From an uncultured Eubacterium sp. (GTDB lineage: Bacteria; Bacillota; Clostridia; Oscillospirales; Acutalibacteraceae), in contig CALWID010000003.1 in NCBI GenBank assembly GCA_944380635.1, positions 1 through 64,000 of the forward strand: 64,000 nt of DNA, in the 5' to 3' direction. Under the pieces are notes generated by a model. That model was not told the DNA's origin. It made no database searches and worked only from the letters and a program-made list of their open reading frames with translations. This document shows, piece by piece, positions 27,622 to 36,285 of this stretch. Every line of letters starts with the position of its first letter. Position 1 is the first letter of the stretch. The position numbers and the translations under genes are program-made.

Positions 27622-29094
27622 ATGGGTAAAAGAATAATCAGCGTGGCGCTTGTAATTTCAATTCTCTTTGCCGCCGCTTTAGGAAGAGTCGGTTATGTTG
27701 CTTTGAGCGGAAATTATACTGTTTCTTCAGGCTATAACAGTTATACGCTTACTATTACTTCTCAAAAGCAAACTATATATGACAGAAATATGAAAAAATT
27801 AAATAATAATAAAGACTCACTTGTAGCGGTTATAAGACCCAATGAAAATTGCCTTTCTGAACTTAAATTGCTGTTTTCACAGAATGAAATTGAAGATATA
27901 GTTGAGGAACTTTCACAGGGTTACCCTGTTGTGCGCCCGATTGAAAATTATGCCGCCTGTAAATATATTAAAATTTACGAAGTGAAAGATTCAGATTCTT
28001 CGGCATTATTGAAGTTTATTCAAAAGCAGTACGGCGAAACAGCGTATGAGGAAAATATAAATTTCGGCATTGACGCTGTTGGCAGATTGCTTGAGGGCGA
28101 TGAAGGCGAGATTACGGAAGAATATAATAACGAAGTCGCCCAAGGAGTAATTTTAACAATTAATGATGAAATACAAAAAGAAGTTGAAAAAGCGGCAAAA
28201 TATATGCGAAAAGGTGCGGTAGTTGTTATGGACGCTGAAACCGCAGAAGTGCTTGCAATGTATTCAACGCCGGACGATAATATGTTTCGCCCGGTAATGC
28301 CTTATACGGTTGGTTCGGTGTTTAAACTTGTTGTTTGTGCGTGCGCTTTGGAAAATAATATTAATATGGATTTTACTTGCACGGGCAGCGTTAAGGTAGG
28401 GGACACTGAGTTTTCCTGCCAGCATAATAAGGCGCACGGCAGGGAAGACATTAAAGCGGCGCTTGCAAATTCCTGTAATTGTTATTTTGTTGAACTTGCG
28501 TTAAAACTCGGCGCAGAAAACTTGTATAGTACCGCGCAGTCGCTTGGATTCGGCGGAAATACTGAGATAATGCCGGGATATACAGTTTCTGACGGCAATC
28601 TGCCAAGTATCAGTGCTTTACAGGAATCAAAAGGACAGTTATCCCTTCTCGGCTTCGGTCAAGGGCTGTTAACCTCAACGCCTTTACAGTTTTGCACCGC
28701 ACTTTGTGCTCTGTCAAGTAAAGGGCTTTACACAGAGCCTAAATTAATTACCGCCACGGTTGACAGTGCCGGAAATAGAAATAAACTTCCGTATAATCCC
28801 TCTAACCGCGTTTTGAGTGAGAATACTGTGAATACCTTAAGAAATTATATGCGCTATGTTGTAACGAACGGTACAGGCGCTGCTGCTGATTATAATAATC
28901 TCTCCGGCGGCAAAACCTCAACTGCGCAAAGCGGCATTTATAATAACGGCAGGGAAGTGCTAAATACTTGGTTTGCAGGTATATATCCTTATGATAACCC
29001 TAAATACTGCATTGTTGTAATGACGGAAGACGGAAAAAGCGGCTCGTCGGATTGCTGTCCTATATTTCGTACTATTGTTGAAAATATAACTTAA
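27622..29094 (+). CDS. class B penicillin-binding protein (transpeptidase)
   Basis: This 490-aa D,D-transpeptidase is anchored by one TM segment (residues 5-23) and crosslinks peptidoglycan outside the membrane. It is similar in size and layout to short PbpA/FtsI-like PBPs. The active-site motifs are SVFK (232-235), SCN (in ANSCNCYF) and a KTS at 431-433 (GGKTSTAQSG) where nearly all family members have KTG. The ATG at 27622 is the only start that keeps the TM segment; the GTG at 27595 lies within the hairpin. The usual N-terminal dimerisation domain is short and divergent. Confidence 0.88.
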   Translation: MGKRIISVALVISILFAAALGRVGYVALSGNYTVSSGYNSYTLTITSQKQTIYDRNMKKLNNNKDSLVAVIRPNENCLSELKLLFSQNEIEDIVEELSQGYPVVRPIENYAACKYIKIYEVKDSDSSALLKFIQKQYGETAYEENINFGIDAVGRLLEGDEGEITEEYNNEVAQGVILTINDEIQKEVEKAAKYMRKGAVVVMDAETAEVLAMYSTPDDNMFRPVMPYTVGSVFKLVVCACALENNINMDFTCTGSVKVGDTEFSCQHNKAHGREDIKAALANSCNCYFVELALKLGAENLYSTAQSLGFGGNTEIMPGYTVSDGNLPSISALQESKGQLSLLGFGQGLLTSTPLQFCTALCALSSKGLYTEPKLITATVDSAGNRNKLPYNPSNRVLSENTVNTLRNYMRYVVTNGTGAAADYNNLSGGKTSTAQSGIYNNGREVLNTWFAGIYPYDNPKYCIVVMTEDGKSGSSDCCPIFRTIVENIT

Positions 29095-29106
29095 TTATGT
29101 TATAAT
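29078..29106 (+). promoter_or_regulatory. SigA-type promoter of the WYL regulator gene
   Basis: TTGAAA at 29078-29083 and a perfect TATAAT at 29101-29106 are spaced by 17 bp. The -35 box lies inside the last codons of the PBP gene. Confidence 0.78.
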
Positions 29107-29137
29107 TTATATAATCTTGTTTATAAGAGGCGATTAT

Positions 29138-30139
29138 ATGCAGTCCACCAAGTTAAAAACATTGCTGATATATAAATATCTGCGCAAATATTCGGACGAG
29201 GATAATCCTCTTTCATCTCATCAACTTATTGAATTGCTTAATAAAGACGGCGTTGTGTGTGAGAGAAAAAGTATTTATTCAGATGTTAAGGCGCTTAATC
29301 AGTGCGGCTTTGAAATTGAATCTGTTTTTTCTCCTAAAAGGGGATTTTATCTTAAATCCCGTGAGTTTACTTCTCCGGAAATACGCCTGTTAATTGACGC
29401 GGTTAATTCTGCGGGCTTTATAACCCCTCAGAAAACCCTTTCTCTTACCGATAAGTTAAGAGGCCTTCTTTCCGATAATCAGGCTGAATCGCTGTCCTCT
29501 CAGGTTTATAAAGAGGGTGTAAATAAGTGCGATAACGAAGAAATCTATAATATTATTGATGTGCTTGACGATGCCATTGCACGGCATAAAAAGGTAAGTT
29601 TTAAATACAGAACCCGCAAAATTGATAAAGAAAATAAAAAAAGTTATACAACTAAAATTTTTATTGTTTCACCTTATGCGCTCATTTGGAAAGATGACAG
29701 GTATTATCTTGTATGCAATAAGAGCAGCCACGATAATCTTATGAATTTAAGGCTTGACAGAATCAGAAATATTACCGTGCTTGAAGAAAACGCAAGGCCT
29801 GTTTCTGAGTGCAGCGAGTATGATGTTTTTGACCCTGCTGATTATTCTTCAAAAATGTTTAATATGTTCAGCGGCAAAGTTGAAACTGTTACGCTTAGAT
29901 GCCATCTTGACCTAAGAGAGCAGATATTGGACAGATTCGGCTCAAAAATACCTCTTACCGCCGTTGATATTTGGCATTTTGAAACAAATGTTAAAGCCGC
30001 TGTAAGCGACGGATTTGTTTCATGGATTATGCAGTTCGGCGATATGATTAAAGTAATCAGACCTTATTATCTTGCGGATATGGTAAAAGAAAAAGCAGAA
30101 AAAATATTGAATGTTTATGAGAAAAAGCCCTCAGATTAA
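29138..30139 (+). CDS. WYL domain transcriptional regulator
   Basis: This 333-aa cytoplasmic regulator has an N-terminal winged-helix region (residues 1-70, with HQLIELLNKDGVVCERKSIYSDVKALNQCGFEI abbreviated here as HQLIELL...YSDVKAL) and a WYL ligand-binding domain around 150-215. The WYL signature is VSPYALIWKDDRYYLV, followed by NLRLDRIRNI. WYL domains sense nucleic acid or nucleotide ligands. The ATG at 29138 follows AAGAGG. It has its own promoter and terminator. It directly precedes the mirror-image secretion cassette and is a positional candidate for its regulator, but nothing in the sequence proves that. Confidence 0.88.
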   Translation: MQSTKLKTLLIYKYLRKYSDEDNPLSSHQLIELLNKDGVVCERKSIYSDVKALNQCGFEIESVFSPKRGFYLKSREFTSPEIRLLIDAVNSAGFITPQKTLSLTDKLRGLLSDNQAESLSSQVYKEGVNKCDNEEIYNIIDVLDDAIARHKKVSFKYRTRKIDKENKKSYTTKIFIVSPYALIWKDDRYYLVCNKSSHDNLMNLRLDRIRNITVLEENARPVSECSEYDVFDPADYSSKMFNMFSGKVETVTLRCHLDLREQILDRFGSKIPLTAVDIWHFETNVKAAVSDGFVSWIMQFGDMIKVIRPYYLADMVKEKAEKILNVYEKKPSD

Positions 30140-30152
30140 ATTACATAATTTT

Positions 30153-30195
30153 AAAGGCGGTATGTGCAAAATCAGCACATATCGCCTTTATTTTT
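30153..30195 (+). terminator. intrinsic terminator of the WYL gene
   Basis: A 15-bp stem (30153-30167 with 30175-30189, one G-T pair) with a 7-nt loop is followed by ATTTTT. It insulates the WYL gene from the convergent cassette. Confidence 0.88.
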
Positions 30196-30229
30196 ATGGC
30201 TTTGTTATCTCTTAAATAATATAAGATGA

Positions 30230-30266
30230 ATTATAAAGAAAAGGGCAGAGGATTTAACCTCTGCCC
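30230..30266 (-). terminator. terminator of cassette A (shared hairpin)
   Basis: Read on the minus strand, a perfect 9-bp stem (30266-30258 with 30251-30243) has a TTAAAT loop and is followed by TTTTCTTT. The 24-nt hairpin is identical to that ending cassette B at 42535-42558. Confidence 0.88.
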
Positions 30267-30275
30267 ACATCCGAA

Positions 30276-30407
30276 TTAAAATTCGTTAATTGAATTAAGC
30301 GGATATTCCTCGTCATAGTCTCCTTGACCTGACTGCGGATTTGTCATTACATTATCCACCGTGAATTTTTCTATCTCCGCTAAAGGAGATTCGTAATACT
30401 TTTTCAT
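30276..30407 (-). CDS. 43-aa peptide paired with giant secreted protein A
   Basis: This small gene has a strong AAAGGAGG ribosome binding site and lies 19 bp after the stop of the giant protein gene, just before the shared terminator. The product starts MKKYYESPLAEIEKF and ends NSINEF. The middle is acidic and rich in Gly, Asp, Asn and Gln. It has no cysteine, signal peptide or membrane segment. A paralogue of 45 aa sits in the same position behind giant protein B; the two share MK-x-x-YESP-x-x-EIEKF-x-x-DN and the NEF end while the middle differs. The conserved start with variable tail resembles a precursor or adaptor peptide, but no modifying enzyme is nearby. Function unknown. Confidence 0.82.
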   Translation of the reverse strand: MKKYYESPLAEIEKFTVDNVMTNPQSGQGDYDEEYPLNSINEF

Positions 30408-30426
30408 ATTTAAAATCCTCCTTTAG

Positions 30427-33400
30427 TTAAAAGATAGCGCTGTCATCAACAATATTGCCGTAAGCAATTGCCTGAATTGTTGTAGATTCACCGTTAAGAG
30501 CGGTATATGTGTAAGAGTATTTTACATATGCCCTTGTGTATACCGTTGCGGAAATATCTGCAGCGCCGGCAAATGTAAGTGAATATTGATTACTGAAATC
30601 TGCCTGGTCTTTGCTCTTTATGAAACTTACATTGTTTCCGCCGTAAACCATTGCGTCAGCGTCAGAGCCGATTGCGTCATCAGTAGTATAAAGCGTGCCG
30701 ACTTCAGTTATCGTAACGCCTTCACCCAAATTCATAGAGAATGAACTGAATGTGGTGTACTTATCGTTGTTGTCGCCGCTTGCCGCAGGTGAACTGTAAA
30801 CAAACGGAAGTTTATTATCCAGTCTATAGATTTCTTCTTCGCTGAAAGCGCTTGTCGGTATATTATTAATGCTGTAGCCGTTTTCATCTTTTGTAAGAGT
30901 ATAGAAATCCATATTGCGGTTTACATAGAACTCATATGAATTGCCGTAAGCGGCAACTGAGTAATGTCCGTTTTCATTGATAAGAATTGCGTAAGCATCT
31001 TCGTTATTTGAAGTTACGGTAACTCTGTCATCATACCAGCGGTTTGTAAATACTTCGTTGTTATCAATGGTAATAGTGTATCTGCCGTCAGATGCTGTAT
31101 ACATAGCCTGAATAACAACACTGTCTGCTCCGGAAGCAAGATCTGCTAAATTGTATGTGCTTGCTGAATAACTGCTGCCGTTTACTCTCCAGCCATAGAA
31201 GGTGTAGAACGGAACATCAGGAATGTTATAAACTTCACTGCCGTCAACAGTTACATTTTTGGTTCCGAGAGTTATGCTTGTGTCAGTAGGAAGATAAATC
31301 GTTTCTACTGTGCTTCCGTATACATTCTGAATTTCAACAGGTATTGCCGTAGAATCTCCGTTGTTATCTGCGCAGTATGCTCTTATTACAGAATCACTTT
31401 GAATACGAACGCTGTAGTTGTTTGATTCGTTAACAACAAGTTTTTCAGAAGAACTTCCGTCAGCGTCATCTTCAGAAACAACTACCCACTTGTAACAGGT
31501 GAGGCCGTTAAGCATATCGCTTTCAGCAGCGTTAAGGTCAACTACATCACCGTAATAGTGCTTTTCAGCGTTTCTCATTGTATCAACTAATTGATCATTC
31601 TTCCAAAGTTCAAATGTAACATTGTAAGACTGACGCTTGTTGTTTTCAGTACTCGTATCAGTGTTTGCGCTGTTCAATTCCTGTATCATCTGAGAGGTAA
31701 TATCGTCAATAGAAACTGAAATTTCCTGCCCGCCGAATGTTGTACCGTCGGGTGCCGGAGCATTTTTATAAATGCGGCCGTTATACTCAGCGTATGCCGA
31801 TGCACCGGAATCAATTGTGTAAGTTTGCGCCTCATCTTTAGTTCCGTTCTTCTCGGCAAGATTGAGGATTGAATCATCCTGAGCAAGGTACTCATCGGTA
31901 AATGCATTCATATCCTGAGTGCCGTAAACAACCATAAATGCGTCATAAACTTCATAATAGTCATCGTTTGCAGGAGCAACAAGGGCATCCATCGTTTCTT
32001 TAACTTTGTCGCTGAGTGCAATACTTGTATCAACTTCAACAGAAGTATTTGTTGGGTCTTCAACATAAATGTTATCAAAGACAATTCCTGTATCCGTTAT
32101 AATAGTAGTTACTTTTCCGTCATACATCGGAATATCGCTTGTATCGCTTTCAGTAAGGAATTTCTCTGCGGCGTCATATGCGTCACGGAAATCAAGCCAT
32201 GAACCGATTGTGTAGTTTTGCGCAACCTGTGATGTAACATCACCGCCGAGGTCTTCATTATATTTTTCATTGATGGTTTCATCAGCCACAGTTTCTTCAA
32301 GTTCGTCAAATGAAGCGCGCTGCCTCAAACCATAATATGTTTCATAAACTTTTTCAACAACTTCTTGAATTGTTGTGTTTTTAGTGCCGTCGGCATTTAA
32401 CTCGTTTTCAAAAGGTGTTGTGACAAGTTTATTTACTTCTTCAATGGAGGCCTGATAAGCTGATACAAATTCATTCCAAGAAGATACAGTATAATTAGCG
32501 GCGTTGTTGGATTCGTATACAGAGTTTATCTCAACATTAGTTCTAAGCGCATTAAGAAGCTGATAACCGTCATTATCCATAAATGAAGTTTCTTCATCAT
32601 AAGCGTTTACAAGTTGAGTAACTTCATTTGAGATTGTTTGAGTAGCTTCCTGCATTCTGTCTTTAGCAATATAACTTCCGTCTCTGTAGTTAAGATCTGT
32701 TAAACGCTGATACGGATTGTATGTCATCATATTGTCTGCCGCTTCAAATGCCGCTGTCATATCAGTTTCTGAAAGTTGTGAAAGGTCAATTGTCTTAAGT
32801 TTTTCAGCGCCTTCTTCAAGAGCGGTGCGAATAGGCTCAACATTGATTACATAATAAGTTGCTGAGTTTCCGTCCGCAATAGCGCCGAGTTCAGAAGAAG
32901 TGATTTCAATGTCTGAGAAGTTGTCACTACCCTCAGTTAAATAATAAGAGTATACCGGAGAATTTAACTGAGATGAAATACCGCCGTTGCCAAATGAATA
33001 TTTATTTCCAAGATGGTCAGTAAATATTACATTGGGGTTTATTACCAGAAGATTATTTTCTGCATTACTAAATGCATCAGAATCAAGAACTGCTGACAGA
33101 TAACCGTATTGGTGCAAATCGGTTTGATTGGTGTCGCTGAATCCAAGACCGCTAACATCTTGATTTGCAACTCGGTGCATATAAGTGTTTGGCCACATGA
33201 AATCTGTTGTGTCAGCCTGGTCGTCGTTAAGTGAATATAAATACAGTAAATTTGGTTCCTGACTCTTTACAGTGAGATTACTATTAGCAAGATAAATAGA
33301 TTGCAAGCCGCAATTATAATCCGTGTTCGCATTATCTCTAAAATATCTTACCTTTAGCGGGAAAGAAGTTTCGTTTACACCATCATAAACGGCAATATAA

Positions 33401-35790
33401 CTATCGCCGTAAACATTCATGGCAACATTCTCACCGGTCCATACATAATCGCCCCAACCTTGGATATTTCTTTCAATCCAACTTGATTCTCTTGATTGAT
33501 AGGCAAAACGGATTTCGCGGTAATTGTTGTTTGCGTCTTGTTCACCGCCTTGAGCATTAGCGGCTACATCTCCTGTGTCAAGGACCCATCCGCCTTGTTC
33601 CTGTACTGCACCAAGTGTATTCCCGTCGGCAGCAATAACATTTCCTTCAACCTGTTCCTGCCCCATATATGAGGTGTAAAGGTTTTCCGATTGATATTCC
33701 GGAGTCCAGAGTTCAAGATTTTCAATTGCGTTTCTGAAATTAGTAGTGCATGTGTTTATTTCATCGGTAACATCTTCCGTACCGTAATCGCGTACTTCAA
33801 AAAGTCTTTGCGCTTCTTTATAATACTTATACGCTTCGGGCGTATTGATATAAATATTACCTGATGTAATGATGTCTTCAAAAGAGGAAACACACGCTTC
33901 AAGTGAATCCAGAGTAAGCGGCATGTTAATCTTTGCTTCCGTTGCTGTAAAGGCTCTGTCATGGAATGTTAAATTCTCGTAAGAACCGTATATACCTGGT
34001 GAAGTTCCGTAATGATCACTAAATCCAAGTCCTGCATAAATAGCGGCATTTGTAGGATAATTAGGAATACCGCCGTTAGTATTTATTCTTGCAACTTCAA
34101 CATAATCCATATAGAGAATAACAGTTTCTCCGTCATATGTTATTGTGTAGGATATCTGCTCACCCTCAAGAGGAGTTCTGCTGGATGATATTGTTGAGTA
34201 AGTTCCGTTGCCTGCGTAAACAACAAGAGTACCGTCATTCAAAACGGCAATGTAATCAGTTGGGTTATCTGATACGCTGAAAATCGGCCTCGTTGAGAAA
34301 TCATAGATAGTTGAACCGTTAATGGTTACGCTGTTGTTCTTTTTAATATAGTCAAATGTAACTGTGAAGTTTTCTGACAACAGGTAACTTTCAACATCAA
34401 CATCGTTTATAGCAACCTGTGAGTTATACAAATTAAGAGTGCCGTTGCCGGTTGAAATGTATGGCTCTGTAGTTGATCCATATGCTGATGATTGTTCTGC
34501 AGAACTAATAAATCCATCAAATGTATGCCCTGAGGCATCATATAACGCCTTATAATACCAGTTATCATTGCCGCCACCGTCCGATTCATCGGTAGCATTC
34601 TCTTCGTTTGTAAACATATACTGAATAGTTCCGATTTCGGGGGTGAATGTATAAGTATCAAGCAATAACTGATATTCGGCTTCACTAATTTGAATTACAG
34701 AACCATGGCGCGGTGAAAGTCCGCGAAGGCTGTAATCGGTAGTTGCCATTTTTTCAAAATTAAGACTGCTTAAATCATCTGTTATGCCAAGCACAAATGA
34801 GCCGTTAACATATTCATCAAGCATTAAAACATAATAGTTTGAATTGCCTATCTGATAAACCTGGCAGCCCTCAACCGCAACGCCGTCATCAGAGAATGTG
34901 CAGTCTTTATAAGTTCCCTGGTTATATGGGCCTGTAAGCGTATTTGAAGTAACGCAGCCTACTTCGGCAGTTGATTCCTGCTTATAGAACAGATAATATG
35001 TGCCGTTGTAGTATGTTATATCACCGTCTATTGCAGAAGTGTTAATACCTTCTGAATCAACAGCATGGTACATTTCAACTATTGAAGAAGGATCAAAATT
35101 CTTGAAATCAGTTGTGTAAATACCGTATATTGATTCATACCAGTCATTCGTAAAGTTAGACCAGTAAAGAAGATAAGCGCCTTTGGCGTCATCCCAGATA
35201 ACCTGCGGCGCCCACGCTCTTATAGTATAATTGAAATTGCGCGTAGTGCCGTCCTGACATTCAAAATCGCCAAGTGTTCTGACATCAAAAACATTTATCT
35301 GGTACCAGTCAATAAGGTTATTTGATTGCCAGATAGCAAAGCAGGTATCACCGCTCCAACTTGCATGCTCGCCGCCGCTCGAAGCGTCCATATCAGTGGC
35401 AATCAAATAATAATTACCGTCATTGCCCTTAAATATGTACGGGTCGCGCGCATAACCTGCGCTTGTATCCTGCGTGCCCACATATTGTGTATTAGCCTGA
35501 ACGCTGCCTTCGTTAAAAGTTTCGTCGCTGTGCTCAATAATAGGACGGTTGTAGTTAAGCGGTTCATAATTTAATCCGTCATCTGAAACCGCAAATCTGA
35601 TTTGCTGCCCGTATTGGCTGTTAGATGTGAAATAGGCAAAAAGATACCTTGTTCCGTCATCCTGCGCGGCTTGAACTGCTTCCTGAACGCTTGAAAAATC
35701 ATAGCCGAATGCTATAAGAGGAGCGCTCGTAGCAAGAAGCACTACCGCAAGAAACAGCGAAAGCAGTCTTTTGGAAAGGTGTTTCTTCAT
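30427..35790 (-). CDS. giant secreted GH43-like/LamG protein A (1787 aa)
   Basis: A signal peptide (about 1-29) precedes a five-bladed propeller domain resembling glycoside hydrolase family 43 (about 47-380). The three GH43 catalytic positions appear kept: D116 (ARDPYIF), D255 (AIDGDITYYNGTYYLFY) and E307 (VEGCQVYQ). A LamG/concanavalin-type domain follows (about 385-620), then a helical segment, an unrecognised beta-rich region (about 700-985), FIVAR-like helical repeats with Y-x-x-x-SW-x-x-F-x-x-AY signatures, and a C-terminal beta region (about 1385-1787) with FYGWRVNG repeats. The last ~100 residues match protein B. No LPXTG, SLH, dockerin or C-terminal TM was seen. Likely a surface or secreted arabinan/xylan-type glycan enzyme; the substrate is not deducible. 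Confidence 0.85.
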   Translation of the reverse strand: MKKHLSKRLLSLFLAVVLLATSAPLIAFGYDFSSVQEAVQAAQDDGTRYLFAYFTSNSQYGQQIRFAVSDDGLNYEPLNYNRPIIEHSDETFNEGSVQANTQYVGTQDTSAGYARDPYIFKGNDGNYYLIATDMDASSGGEHASWSGDTCFAIWQSNNLIDWYQINVFDVRTLGDFECQDGTTRNFNYTIRAWAPQVIWDDAKGAYLLYWSNFTNDWYESIYGIYTTDFKNFDPSSIVEMYHAVDSEGINTSAIDGDITYYNGTYYLFYKQESTAEVGCVTSNTLTGPYNQGTYKDCTFSDDGVAVEGCQVYQIGNSNYYVLMLDEYVNGSFVLGITDDLSSLNFEKMATTDYSLRGLSPRHGSVIQISEAEYQLLLDTYTFTPEIGTIQYMFTNEENATDESDGGGNDNWYYKALYDASGHTFDGFISSAEQSSAYGSTTEPYISTGNGTLNLYNSQVAINDVDVESYLLSENFTVTFDYIKKNNSVTINGSTIYDFSTRPIFSVSDNPTDYIAVLNDGTLVVYAGNGTYSTISSSRTPLEGEQISYTITYDGETVILYMDYVEVARINTNGGIPNYPTNAAIYAGLGFSDHYGTSPGIYGSYENLTFHDRAFTATEAKINMPLTLDSLEACVSSFEDIITSGNIYINTPEAYKYYKEAQRLFEVRDYGTEDVTDEINTCTTNFRNAIENLELWTPEYQSENLYTSYMGQEQVEGNVIAADGNTLGAVQEQGGWVLDTGDVAANAQGGEQDANNNYREIRFAYQSRESSWIERNIQGWGDYVWTGENVAMNVYGDSYIAVYDGVNETSFPLKVRYFRDNANTDYNCGLQSIYLANSNLTVKSQEPNLLYLYSLNDDQADTTDFMWPNTYMHRVANQDVSGLGFSDTNQTDLHQYGYLSAVLDSDAFSNAENNLLVINPNVIFTDHLGNKYSFGNGGISSQLNSPVYSYYLTEGSDNFSDIEITSSELGAIADGNSATYYVINVEPIRTALEEGAEKLKTIDLSQLSETDMTAAFEAADNMMTYNPYQRLTDLNYRDGSYIAKDRMQEATQTISNEVTQLVNAYDEETSFMDNDGYQLLNALRTNVEINSVYESNNAANYTVSSWNEFVSAYQASIEEVNKLVTTPFENELNADGTKNTTIQEVVEKVYETYYGLRQRASFDELEETVADETINEKYNEDLGGDVTSQVAQNYTIGSWLDFRDAYDAAEKFLTESDTSDIPMYDGKVTTIITDTGIVFDNIYVEDPTNTSVEVDTSIALSDKVKETMDALVAPANDDYYEVYDAFMVVYGTQDMNAFTDEYLAQDDSILNLAEKNGTKDEAQTYTIDSGASAYAEYNGRIYKNAPAPDGTTFGGQEISVSIDDITSQMIQELNSANTDTSTENNKRQSYNVTFELWKNDQLVDTMRNAEKHYYGDVVDLNAAESDMLNGLTCYKWVVVSEDDADGSSSEKLVVNESNNYSVRIQSDSVIRAYCADNNGDSTAIPVEIQNVYGSTVETIYLPTDTSITLGTKNVTVDGSEVYNIPDVPFYTFYGWRVNGSSYSASTYNLADLASGADSVVIQAMYTASDGRYTITIDNNEVFTNRWYDDRVTVTSNNEDAYAILINENGHYSVAAYGNSYEFYVNRNMDFYTLTKDENGYSINNIPTSAFSEEEIYRLDNKLPFVYSSPAASGDNNDKYTTFSSFSMNLGEGVTITEVGTLYTTDDAIGSDADAMVYGGNNVSFIKSKDQADFSNQYSLTFAGAADISATVYTRAYVKYSYTYTALNGESTTIQAIAYGNIVDDSAIF

Positions 35791-35810
35791 TTAAGTACCT
35801 CCTTAAATTT

Positions 35811-35834
35811 ACGCCGAATAAAATGCAGCGGCGC
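35811..35834 (-). promoter_or_regulatory. 5' leader stem-loop of giant gene A
   Basis: On the minus strand a 6-bp stem (35834-35829 with 35816-35811) encloses a 12-nt loop just before the ribosome binding site. The equivalent stem in gene B differs at one pair by a compensatory C-G to T-A change, while the loops are unrelated. Confidence 0.55.
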
Positions 35835-35847
35835 ATTTCGTGAAATG
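35834..35847. promoter_or_regulatory. palindromic operator-like site of gene A
   Basis: Two perfect 6-bp half sites (CATTTC and GAAATG) are separated by 2 bp, 7 bp downstream of the -10 box and 44 bp before the start. The same site with the same spacing lies before gene B. A 2-nt gap cannot form an RNA loop, so a DNA-binding dimer is more likely. Confidence 0.55.
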
Positions 35848-35854
35848 GTTATTT

Positions 35855-35860
35855 TGTATA
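35855..35860 (-). promoter_or_regulatory. probable -10 box of giant gene A
   Basis: TATACA on the minus strand aligns exactly with TATACC before gene B, 7 bp from the palindrome in both. I see no convincing -35 box here. Confidence 0.4.
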
Positions 35861-36210
35861 TTAATTTTTCAGAGGCACAAAATGTAGTTAGTCAAATTTT
35901 AAAGGTACTTTATAAATAGGTATAAATTAATATAATTAAATTTATTTAATTTCATATAAAATGTTTCTTTATTTCATCTCAATAATTCCCGAAAATGAAA
36001 ACTTTTTGTAAATTCTTTTTTTAGAATAATTATTAATAAAAATTCCAAATTCAAATTAAATTATGCATATTTCACAAATTGTTAACAAAATTACCAGCAA
36101 TAATTTATTGATTTATAAAAATTTATTTGAACTTAACATAATTTTTGATTTTCTATTTACTTTTTTTAAATAATATGCTATATTATTTAGGAAATGTGGA
36201 AAAGTGGGAT

Positions 36211-36240
36211 TTGTATATGTATTTTTATGCTTATTATACC
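36211..36240 (+). promoter_or_regulatory. probable promoter of giant gene B
   Basis: TTGTAT at 36211-36216 and TATACC at 36235-36240 are spaced by 18 bp. An alternative -10, TATTAT at 36232-36237, would give a 15-bp spacer. The block from the -10 through the palindrome is shared with gene A. Confidence 0.45.
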
Positions 36241-36247
36241 AAATAAC

Positions 36248-36261
36248 CATTTCACGAAATG
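36248..36261. promoter_or_regulatory. palindromic operator-like site of gene B
   Basis: CATTTC and GAAATG half sites with a 2-bp gap sit inside a 24-nt block (36241-36264) identical to the gene A side. The site is 45 bp before the start codon and would overlap the first transcribed bases. Confidence 0.55.
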
Positions 36262-36285
36262 CGCTGTTTATTCTTAAATCAGCGT
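36261..36285 (+). promoter_or_regulatory. 5' leader stem-loop of giant gene B
   Basis: A 6-bp stem (36261-36266 with 36280-36285) has a 13-nt loop that is unrelated to the loop in gene A. The stem is preserved by one compensatory pair change. It ends a few bases before AAGGAGG. Confidence 0.55.

Noticed and set aside
30276..30407. Cassette peptides as lanthipeptide or sactipeptide precursors
   Set aside because: They contain no cysteine and there is no LanM, radical SAM maturase, protease or ABC exporter gene in the island; the radical SAM genes in the window (rlmN, mtaB) are housekeeping enzymes.
35326..35574. 82-codon open frame opposite giant gene A
   Set aside because: It lies wholly inside the conserved GH43-like domain on the other strand, lacks a ribosome binding site and has no recognisable protein features; many such shadows occur in this island.
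35834..35847. CATTTCGTGAAATG palindrome as a catabolite (cre) site
   Set aside because: The central CG resembles cre boxes, but the half sites do not match the TGNAANCGNWNNCA pattern, so I list it only as an unidentified operator.
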